26,181 bases of DNA from DAOTVS01 sp034436375 (GTDB taxonomy: Bacteria > Chloroflexota > Anaerolineae > SpSt-313), in the NCBI GenBank assembly GCA_034436375.1, contig DAOTVS010000159.1, positions 1 through 26,181 of the forward strand, read 5' to 3'. The notes below the pieces were generated by a model that worked only from the letters and a program-made list of their open reading frames with translations, did no database searches and had not been told where the DNA came from. A program made the position numbers and the translations under genes. Below are positions 20,994 through 26,181 of this stretch, in pieces; position 1 is the first letter of the stretch; each line of letters begins with the position of its first letter.

Positions 20994-21029
20994 GGGGAGT
21001 TGGCGTGCTGTACAGCACGCCAACTCCCC
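20994..21029. repeat. Perfect 36-base palindrome between convergent genes
   Basis: Arms of 17 bases with no mismatch (first arm GGGGAGTTGGCGTGCTG) around a central TA, so the whole 36 bases equal their own reverse complement. It lies between the aminotransferase (plus) and hpt (minus). Neither strand has a T tract directly after it, so it is not a textbook terminator. It could stop or stabilise transcripts from both sides, be a protein-binding site, or be a dispersed repeat. Confidence 0.85.
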
Positions 21030-21104
21030 TCCCTCGGATCAGGCCGGAAGGCGGCGGAGCATTGCGCCCGGCACGCGCCTGATGTTGGTCCCCTCTCTAC
21101 CTCA

Positions 21105-21671
21105 TCAATCCTCAGTCTGTATCTGAGCCCCAGGCTTGAGCACGGCGACATAGTTCAGGTTGCGGTGGTACTGGTCTACATCGAGGCCGTAGCCAAAGAC
21201 GTAATAGTCGGGGATCTCAAAGCCGACATAGTCGACGTCGATTTCCACCTGGCGGCGGCTGGATTTGTCGAGCAACGTGCAGATGCGCAGGCTCTTGGGG
21301 TTGCGTTCCAGCAGGATGCGCTTGATATAGTCCAACGTCTGGCCTGTGTCGATGATATCCTCGACGATGAGCACATTGCGGCCCTCGATACTCGAGGCCA
21401 GGTCCATGACAATGCGCACGACGCCGCTGGAGATGCGGGCGCCGACGCCATAGCTGGAGACGGCCATAAAGTCGATCTGGTGCGGCGTGGTGATAGCCCG
21501 CATCAGGTCCGTCAGGAAGATGACGCTTCCTTTGAGGATGGCGACCAGCAGCAGGTCCTGGCCGGCATAATCGGCAGAGATTTGCTTTCCCAGGTCTCTG
21601 ATGCGCTGCTGGAGCGCTTCTTCAGAGATCAGGATCCGGTCGGTAATGCGGGCTGCATCCTGGATGGGCAT
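21105..21671 (-). CDS. hpt: Hypoxanthine phosphoribosyltransferase
   Basis: A 188-residue type I phosphoribosyltransferase of normal length. The PRPP-binding loop is VEDIIDTGQT at about 103-112. LLVAILKGSVIFLTDLMRAI (41-60) and IDFMAVSSYG (66-75) are family signatures. It salvages hypoxanthine (and usually guanine) with PRPP to give IMP or GMP in the cytoplasm. GGAGG lies six bases before the ATG. It begins 11 bases after the RlmI-type gene on the same strand. hpt commonly follows tilS directly; here the methyltransferase lies between them. Confidence 0.95.
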   Translation of the reverse strand: MPIQDAARITDRILISEEALQQRIRDLGKQISADYAGQDLLLVAILKGSVIFLTDLMRAITTPHQIDFMAVSSYGVGARISSGVVRIVMDLASSIEGRNVLIVEDIIDTGQTLDYIKRILLERNPKSLRICTLLDKSSRRQVEIDVDYVGFEIPDYYVFGYGLDVDQYHRNLNYVAVLKPGAQIQTED

Positions 21672-21682
21672 GGGGATTCCTC

Positions 21683-22906
21683 CTAAAGAACTCGACAGAT
21701 CAAACCTTTCAGGTAGCTTGATTCCGGAAAGGACAGCAGGATCGGATGGTCCTCGCTCTGGCCGAGGGCCTCGACAATCTGCACGTCGCGATGAGCGTCG
21801 AGGGCGGCGCCAAAGATCACTTTTTGGAAGAGCTCACTGCTGATGGCGCCGGAGCAGGAAAAGGTGGCCAGGATGCCGTCGGCGCGCAAAAGCTGGATGG
21901 CCAGCCGGTTGATATCCTTATAGCCGCGGCAGGCGCGCTCGACCTGCGATTGTGAGAAGGCGAACTTGGGCGGGTCGAGCACGATCAGGTCAAACTCGCG
22001 CCGGCGATCCCGGAACTCGCGCAGCAGCTGGAACACATCGCGCTCCAGAAAGTGATCCTCCGGCGCCGGCAGGCCGTTGAGCTCCATATTCTCACGCGCC
22101 AGGCGCAGGGCATCGGCCGAGACGTCGGCATGCCAGACGTCGGCGGCGCCGGCGGCGGCCGCATAGACGCCAAAGCCGCCGGTATAGGCAAAGCAATTGA
22201 GCACCTCGCGCCCCTGGCTGTAAGAGGCGACCCGCCGGCGGTTCTCGCGCTGGTCCAGGTAAAAGCCGGTCTTCTGCCCGGCAACCACGTCCACGCGAAA
22301 GCGATGCCCGGCCTCCTCGATCTCCACCAGCGGCGGCGGGACCGGAGACCCCATGGGGGGCCCCGGAGGCGGCCCCCACAGCGGCCCGGTGCGCTGGGGC
22401 AGCCCCTCTTTTTCCCGCACGTCCACATCGCTGCGCTCATAGATGCCCGCGGGCTTCAGCTCGCGCACGAGCCAGGCGATCAGGGGCTCGCGCCAGCGCT
22501 CGCTGCCCAGGGTGAGGAACTGGACCGCCAGCCAGGGGCCGTAGCGATCCACGATGAGCCCGGGGAGGCCATCGGATTCGGCGTAGACCAGGCGGCAGGC
22601 GCCCGCTTCGGGCCAGCCGAAGCGCAGGCGCCGCCAGGCAACGGCGCGCTCCAGGCGCCGGTAGAGCCAGGACGTATCGGGCGGCTCCGCTTCATCCCAG
22701 GAGAGGAGGCGCAGGGTGATTTGCGAGGCGCGGTTGAGGTATGCCCAGGCCACAAAGCGGCCTGCCGAGTCCTCCAGGCGCACCACATCGCCGTCGGCGG
22801 CCTCGCCCTCAGCCGGCAGCCGGCGAATGGCCCCCGAAAAGATCCAGGGATGCCGCTGCAGCGCGGCCTTTTCTTTGCCCGGCTTGAGCTGAGCCGTGGC
22901 CGTCAT
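21683..22906 (-). CDS. RlmI-type class I rRNA large-subunit methyltransferase
   Basis: A 407-residue protein with an N-terminal PUA domain (about 3-75, LKPGKEKAALQRHPWIFSGA), a central EEHD-like region and a C-terminal Rossmann methyltransferase. GQKTGFYLDQRENR is at about 210-223, FAYTGGFG at 239-246 is the SAM loop, DPPKFA at 311-316 is motif IV, and Cys351 lies in SCSGAI. E. coli RlmI makes 5-methylcytosine in 23S rRNA; the exact target here is inferred from family only. A Pro/Gly-rich insert (about 177-192, containing GPPPGPP) separates the N-terminal part from the catalytic part. The ATG at 22904-22906 has GGAGG six bases upstream; the open frame upstream of it is not needed. Confidence 0.92.
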   Translation of the reverse strand: MTATAQLKPGKEKAALQRHPWIFSGAIRRLPAEGEAADGDVVRLEDSAGRFVAWAYLNRASQITLRLLSWDEAEPPDTSWLYRRLERAVAWRRLRFGWPEAGACRLVYAESDGLPGLIVDRYGPWLAVQFLTLGSERWREPLIAWLVRELKPAGIYERSDVDVREKEGLPQRTGPLWGPPPGPPMGSPVPPPLVEIEEAGHRFRVDVVAGQKTGFYLDQRENRRRVASYSQGREVLNCFAYTGGFGVYAAAAGAADVWHADVSADALRLARENMELNGLPAPEDHFLERDVFQLLREFRDRRREFDLIVLDPPKFAFSQSQVERACRGYKDINRLAIQLLRADGILATFSCSGAISSELFQKVIFGAALDAHRDVQIVEALGQSEDHPILLSFPESSYLKGLICRVL

Positions 22907-22961
22907 ACCGTACCTCCCGATGCGGAATTGCGTAACTGACGTGTTGGTGCGAGATCCCCTG

Positions 22962-22986
22962 ACCACAAAGCACCAAGACACAAGGA
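22962..22986. repeat. Short imperfect tandem repeat of the CACAAAG/CACCAAGA type
   Basis: The stretch ACCACAAAGCACCAAGACAC followed by AAGGA is built from three near-copies of an 8-9 base unit. Similar stretches are widespread in intergenic DNA of many bacterial phyla. No function is evident. Confidence 0.5.
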
Positions 22987-23032
22987 GCGCAGAGCCCAGG
23001 CAAACAGCTACCCTGATCCCCAGCTTGCCAGT

Positions 23033-23046
23033 GACTTCCGAAAGTC
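23033..23046. repeat. Single palindromic unit, copy C of the repeat family
   Basis: GACTTCCGAAAGTC differs from the unit of copy A by one inserted A. Only one unit is present. It lies about 130 bases before the start of the rlmI-like gene. Confidence 0.5.
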
Positions 23047-23268
23047 TGCGGGCAAAGCGCCATCCAGCAGCGTATCATGCTGAGTAACCCCAGGTCCGCC
23101 GGATCGAGTCAGCGCTCAAAACCCTGGCTTCTATGGTGGAGCGCCGCCTGCCAGGCGGCCAGGGCCGGTGCGGGCCGCCGCCGCTCCTTCTGGGGGGCCA
23201 GGTTTCTGAGCAGCGATTCAACAAATGCACTGCAGCCCTCCGGACGATGCCCGGGTTCATGATGCGCA

Positions 23269-24732
23269 TCAAGCCACGGGGCGCACCAGGCGCAGGCACA
23301 GATAACGCCGGGTCTCGGGCCCGGGCGCGGCGATCTCGCTCGTGCGGTGGCCGACAATCCACAGGATGCCACGCTCAGAAACGAGCAGGGGCACGTGGTC
23401 GCGCTCGGCGCGCGGGATCTTGGCGTTGATCATATAGTCCTTGACGCTCTGCGAGTGCCCCGCCAGGCCCAGGGGCTGAAAGCGGTCGCCCGGCCGGCGG
23501 GTGCGCAGGCGCAGGTCCGCGCCGACCCGGTCCGCATCGAGGCAGACCCCGCCGGCGGCAGCCTCTGCCTCGCCTCCTGCGGGCCACTTTTCGTGCAGCG
23601 AGGCCTCGAGCACCCAGCCGCCCGGCGCGAGCTCGATGGCCCCCGGCACCAACAGCGGGCGCTCGGGCCCGACCATGAGGATGGCCCCTGGCGTGGGGGC
23701 CGGCGGGCCGGCGGGGCGGATCGTCAGCCGGTCATAGCCCACCTCGAGCACCAGCCCGGCGGGCAGGGTGAAGGTAGAGCCGGTCGGCGCATCCAGCGCG
23801 CCCCGGCGGGCCTGCTCGACGTGGATCCAGCTCAGGTCACGCAGGGAGCGGCGCAGCTGGGCCACGGCACGCCGCAGGGCGCCCCGCTGCAGGCTCGGGG
23901 CGAGGGCGCGAAAGGCGGTGCTGCGCAGGACCACGGCTTGGGGCCCCTCAGCCAGCACCAGCTCGGGCCAGCAGACGGCAAGGCTCTGCTGCAGATAGTC
24001 ATAATCATCAGCCAGCAGATCGGCCGAGCGATGCAGCAGCTCGCGGATGCGTGGGTTATAGCTCTCGAGCACGGGAATCAGCTCGTGTCGGATGCGGTTG
24101 CGGTAGAACGTCCGCTCCAGGTTGGTCACATCGAGGCGGGGGATGAGCCCTTGCGCCTGCACATAGGCCTCGACCTCAGCCCGCGGCACGTCGAGCAGGG
24201 GGCGGATGAGAGTCAGACCTGAGTCTTTGAGATTCTGGAAGTCCGTTTCTCCCGGCCAACGGGCGCGGCGCTCCATGCCGCGCAGGCCGGCCAACCCGGC
24301 TCCGCGGAGGCAGTGCATGAGCACCGTCTCGACCTGATCGTCGGCATTGTGGCCGACGGCGACGGCAGGGGCGCCGACGGCGCGGGCTACCCGGGCCAGG
24401 AAGCGGTAGCGAGCAATGCGGGCCGCCTCTTCCAGCGAGCGGCGCTCGGCCCGGGCCTCGTCTCGCACGGCCTCGTGGCCGACGGTGCAGGGCAGACCCC
24501 ATTGCTCTGCCAGGGTTGCCACGTAGGCGGCATCGGCAGCTGCCTCGGCACGCAAGCCGTGGTCCAGGTGAGCCACGTGAAGCTGCACCCGGTAGCAGCC
24601 GCGCAACCGGCAGAGCACATGGAGCAGACACAACGAATCAGGGCCACCCGACACGGCCACAACCAGGCAACTCTCTGGTTGCATCAGGTTGTGGGCATCG
24701 ATGGTGGCCCGCACTTGCGCAAGCACATCCAT
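23269..24732 (-). CDS. tilS: tRNA(Ile)-lysidine synthetase
   Basis: A 487-residue N-type ATP pyrophosphatase that adds lysine to C34 of the CAU-anticodon tRNA-Ile, making it read AUA. The P-loop SGGPDS is at residues 28-33, the HLDHGLR segment follows near 60, and GHNADDQVETVLMHCLRGAG (about 137-156) is the second family signature. RNRIRHELIPVLESYNPRI is also typical. The C-terminal region ends in the TilS C-terminal domain, with RRPGDRFQPLGLAG and SQSVKDYMINAKIPR. The ATG at 24730-24732 has no Shine-Dalgarno but lies seven bases after a consensus-like -10, so translation is probably leaderless. A TTG at 24768 is the only upstream alternative and overlaps the -35. Confidence 0.95.
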   Translation of the reverse strand: MDVLAQVRATIDAHNLMQPESCLVVAVSGGPDSLCLLHVLCRLRGCYRVQLHVAHLDHGLRAEAAADAAYVATLAEQWGLPCTVGHEAVRDEARAERRSLEEAARIARYRFLARVARAVGAPAVAVGHNADDQVETVLMHCLRGAGLAGLRGMERRARWPGETDFQNLKDSGLTLIRPLLDVPRAEVEAYVQAQGLIPRLDVTNLERTFYRNRIRHELIPVLESYNPRIRELLHRSADLLADDYDYLQQSLAVCWPELVLAEGPQAVVLRSTAFRALAPSLQRGALRRAVAQLRRSLRDLSWIHVEQARRGALDAPTGSTFTLPAGLVLEVGYDRLTIRPAGPPAPTPGAILMVGPERPLLVPGAIELAPGGWVLEASLHEKWPAGGEAEAAAGGVCLDADRVGADLRLRTRRPGDRFQPLGLAGHSQSVKDYMINAKIPRAERDHVPLLVSERGILWIVGHRTSEIAAPGPETRRYLCLRLVRPVA

Positions 24733-24739
24733 GCGGGGG

Positions 24740-24768
24740 ATGATAAGCAAAGCGTGTATCGCTGTCAA
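24740..24768 (-). promoter_or_regulatory. Promoter of tilS, apparently leaderless
   Basis: Minus strand: TTGACA (24763-24768), a 17-base spacer, TATCAT (24740-24745), then seven bases to the tilS ATG. The expected transcription start coincides with the start codon. Confidence 0.7.
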
Positions 24769-24962
24769 GGCCTGGGGTCACGACATTTGTGGAGGGCCCG
24801 CTGGCGCAGGCTGAAGGCCGCCAGCGCCAGCAAGCTGCCGAACAGAACGATGGCAGCCGACGGAAACCATGCCCGTACCCGTCGGCTGCCAGTCGGCGAG
24901 GGCGGCCGGTGCTGCAGGCCGCTGAAGTGGATGCCGATGGCCGTGGTGGGGGGGCAACCTTT
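24765..24962 (-). pseudogene. Possible remnant of a membrane protein C-terminus
   Basis: Between tilS and the stress protein gene, one minus-strand frame stays open for 65 codons to a TGA at 24765-24767. It reads through a hydrophobic stretch (WFPSAAIVLFGSLLALAAF) followed by a basic end (SLRQRALHKC), the shape of a single membrane helix with a cytoplasmic tail. No start codon or ribosome binding site is visible, and a run of seven C lies near the front. It may be a gene remnant, or chance in GC-rich DNA. I do not recognise the family. Confidence 0.25.
24851..24891 (-). terminator. Inverted repeat downstream of the V-ATPase/stress protein operon
   Basis: Perfect 13-base arms TGGCAGCCGACGG (24851-24863) and CCGTCGGCTGCCA (24879-24891) with a 15-base loop, 69 bases past the stress protein stop. 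On the minus strand it is followed by TCGTTCTGTT, slightly T-rich. A second pair, GCTGGCG (24800-24806) and CGCCAGC (24825-24831), lies just beyond. These may end the operon. Confidence 0.4.
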
Positions 24963-25419
24963 ATGGGGTCTTGCCTGCCACCAGCACCGGGCAGGGGGCG
25001 TATTCGATTACGCGCTCGGTGACGCTGCCGATGAGAATGCGCCGCGGTCCAAGCCTGCCCACGCGCCCCATGACGATCAGGTCCACACTCTGCTGCTGCA
25101 CCAGGTTCCGGATCTCGTTGTGTGGAATGCCGCTGCGCACGACCTTGTTTGCCGTCAGTCCGGCTTCGGTCGCCAGGCGTTGGAGGTGATCCACGTAACG
25201 CTGGCCGGTGACCTGCATCTCACTGCGCACCTGATCGGCTGCTCTGCCCGAGGCGTCGGCCACTTGCTCGACCACGGTATCATCGATGATGTAGAGGAAA
25301 GTCATGCGCGCCTTGTGCACGGCTGCCAGGCGGATGGCAAGTTGCCCTGCTGCTACCGATGATTCGGATCCGTCCGTAGGTACCAGGATGTGACGGAAAA
25401 GGCCGTTTTTCTCTGCCAT
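24961..25419 (-). CDS. Universal stress protein (UspA family)
   Basis: A 152-residue single-domain Usp with the alpha/beta nucleotide-binding fold. It begins with FRHILVPTDGSESSVAAGQL, and the ATP-binding signature G-2x-G-9x-G-S is intact near the C-terminus (GRVGRLGPRRILIGSVT). This places it among the ATP-binding Usp proteins rather than the non-binding UspA type. These cytoplasmic proteins help cells through starvation, oxidative or energy stress, often by sensing ATP. The ATG shares one base with the TAA of the V-ATPase subunit D gene (TAATG), so it is translated as the last gene of that operon. This suggests a link to membrane energetics (inference). Confidence 0.93.
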   Translation of the reverse strand: MAEKNGLFRHILVPTDGSESSVAAGQLAIRLAAVHKARMTFLYIIDDTVVEQVADASGRAADQVRSEMQVTGQRYVDHLQRLATEAGLTANKVVRSGIPHNEIRNLVQQQSVDLIVMGRVGRLGPRRILIGSVTERVIEYAPCPVLVAGKTP

Positions 25420-26054
25420 TACCCGTTCTCCTTTGCGCGGGCCGTTTTGTCCTTCAGGCGTTTGAGCCGGAAGGTCTCTTCGCGCTCGCGTTCCTCGAGC
25501 TCGCTTCTGATAAAGGACACGGTATCCTCATAATCCGGGATAAAGACATTCTGCAGGGCATTGACCCGGCGTTGCGTCTTGCGCAGCTCGTTGGCCAGCC
25601 TCCACACCGAAGTCACGGTTTCCGCCAGCTCGGGGATGCGATCCAGGACCTGCCGGAAAGCCAAGCTGGCCTCGTCGAGGGTGGCCGTGGTATCGCCCAG
25701 GCTGTAGGGCATGGCCGGTGGTGTGCCGTGGGCGCGGATAACCGGTATGGGGACGCCCATGATCCCGTGGCTGGTGACCTCCACCTCCACCGTCTTGTTC
25801 ACCGCCAGCGCTGCCCACTCGACGCGTTCCTGGCCCATGGTCATGCGGGCCCGCTCCAGCGCCCGGTAGGCTTCCGCCAACAGGCCCCAGACCTCCTGTT
25901 GCAGGGCCTCTGCGTCGTGGGCAAGGTGCACCAGCTCGCTGATCAGCACCTCGCGCTTTTTATCGAGGATCTCATAGCCCTCGCGCGCCAGCGCAAGCTC
26001 CTGCTCGATGTTCAGGAGGTTGCTCCGCGTGGGCGGCACATTCATACGTGGCAT
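25419..26054 (-). CDS. V-type (A/V-type) ATP synthase subunit D
   Basis: A 211-residue, mostly helical protein, the central-stalk subunit D that turns inside the A3B3 head. It begins MPRMNVPPTRSNLLNIEQEL, close to the family start; the P-T-R-S/N-L pattern and the LDKKREVLISEL block (about 30-41) are typical. The C-terminal coiled coil includes ELRKTQRRVNALQNVFIPDY, the best conserved part of the family. The gene begins one base after the subunit B stop and overlaps usp by one base. The ATG at 26054 has little Shine-Dalgarno, so coupling from subunit B is likely; an ATG three codons later is also possible. Whether the enzyme makes ATP or pumps ions cannot be judged from this window. Confidence 0.95.
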   Translation of the reverse strand: MPRMNVPPTRSNLLNIEQELALAREGYEILDKKREVLISELVHLAHDAEALQQEVWGLLAEAYRALERARMTMGQERVEWAALAVNKTVEVEVTSHGIMGVPIPVIRAHGTPPAMPYSLGDTTATLDEASLAFRQVLDRIPELAETVTSVWRLANELRKTQRRVNALQNVFIPDYEDTVSFIRSELEEREREETFRLKRLKDKTARAKENG

Positions 26055-26055
26055 A

Positions 26056-26181
26056 TCATCTACCGTAGTATTGGTCGATCTCGGCCGGGCTCAGGCGGGT
26101 CAGCTCTTCCTTCGGCAGGCCCGAGAGCAAGCGCCAGCCGATGTCCAACGTCTGCTCGATGGTGCGGTTCTCCGTCGGCCC
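26056..26181 (-). CDS. V-type (A/V-type) ATP synthase subunit B, C-terminal fragment
   Basis: The last 41 codons of a gene that continues beyond the window, ending in TGA at 26056-26058. The peptide includes ENRTIEQTLDIGWRLLSGLP followed by KEELTRL, which matches the C-terminal end of the non-catalytic B subunit of V/A-type ATPases. This is consistent with subunit D following directly. The catalytic A subunit and stator genes should lie further right, outside the window. Confidence 0.88.
   Translation of the reverse strand, partial: GPTENRTIEQTLDIGWRLLSGLPKEELTRLSPAEIDQYYGR

Larger units (their letters stand above)
22907..23268. other. Intergenic region between tilS and the rlmI-like gene
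   Basis: These 362 bases carry no gene that I can support. They hold repeat copy C (23033-23046), a CACAAAG-type short repeat (22962-22986) and a GC-rich hairpin GCCGCCT/AGGCGGC near 23143-23159. Frames on both strands are short and unlike known proteins. The rlmI-hpt pair may have its promoter here, but no clear -35/-10 pair was found. Confidence 0.5.

Noticed and set aside
23143..23159. GC-rich hairpin GCCGCCT/AGGCGGC past the tilS stop codon as a tilS terminator
   Set aside because: The stem has a three-base loop and no T tract on the minus strand, so a terminator cannot be supported; it is noted within the intergenic region only.
11350..23230. The 11-base match TTCAACAAATG near 23219 and on the minus strand near 11358
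   Set aside because: Too short to be meaningful, and the flanking sequences do not align in the same order.
1..26181. tRNA, rRNA or CRISPR features
   Set aside because: Reading both strands, I saw no cloverleaf with a TTC-arm pattern, no rRNA-like conserved stretch and no regularly spaced repeats. A covariance-model scan would be needed to exclude small RNAs.

Overview
The window is about 26 kb of GC-rich, gene-dense bacterial chromosome with housekeeping genes on both strands. A Chloroflexota bacterium (Anaerolineae/Caldilineae-like) is my best guess. The pointers are a rod-shape and Min operon, a V/A-type rotary ATPase, a glycosidase-like/O-antigen-ligase fusion, a stand-alone ChrB-domain gene and short palindromic intergenic repeats. 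No rRNA or other phylogenetic marker lies in the window, so the phylum is an inference.

Layout. 1-1847 (minus): the edge of a possible transposase, then an MFS efflux gene followed by a ChrB-domain chromate-resistance gene. 1914-3475 (minus): gltX, with its own promoter and a large inverted repeat over its stop codon. 3668-11288 (minus): a cell-shape and division operon, mreB-mreC-mreD-mrdA(PBP2)-minC-minD-minE-rodA, driven by a clear extended -10 promoter. 11289-11665: a 377-base divergent promoter region. 11666-19706 (plus): an envelope or exopolysaccharide locus with a membrane-anchored protein of unknown function, a glycosidase-like/O-antigen-ligase fusion, a UDP-glucuronate decarboxylase-like epimerase, a second O-antigen ligase/polymerase, a GtrA-family membrane protein and a GT4 glycosyltransferase. 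19767-20939 (plus): a class I PLP aminotransferase. 21105-24732 (minus): hpt, an RlmI-type rRNA methyltransferase and tilS; tilS appears to be transcribed as a leaderless mRNA. 24961-26181 (minus): the end of a V-type ATPase operon (subunit B 3' end, then subunit D), translationally coupled to a universal stress protein.

How it fits together. The mre-mrdA-rodA genes build the lateral-wall elongation machine and minCDE place the division septum. The divergent plus-strand locus probably makes, modifies and polymerises or transfers a surface glycan: UXS supplies UDP-xylose, GtrA may help move a lipid-linked sugar, GT4 adds a sugar, and two ligases/polymerases handle the chain. I saw no tRNA, rRNA, CRISPR array or intact mobile element. 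The main curiosities are a glycosidase-like domain fused to a ligase and lacking its expected nucleophile, a family of nested palindromic repeats, a perfect 36-base palindrome, a REP-like hairpin inside a coding sequence, and the leaderless tilS promoter.
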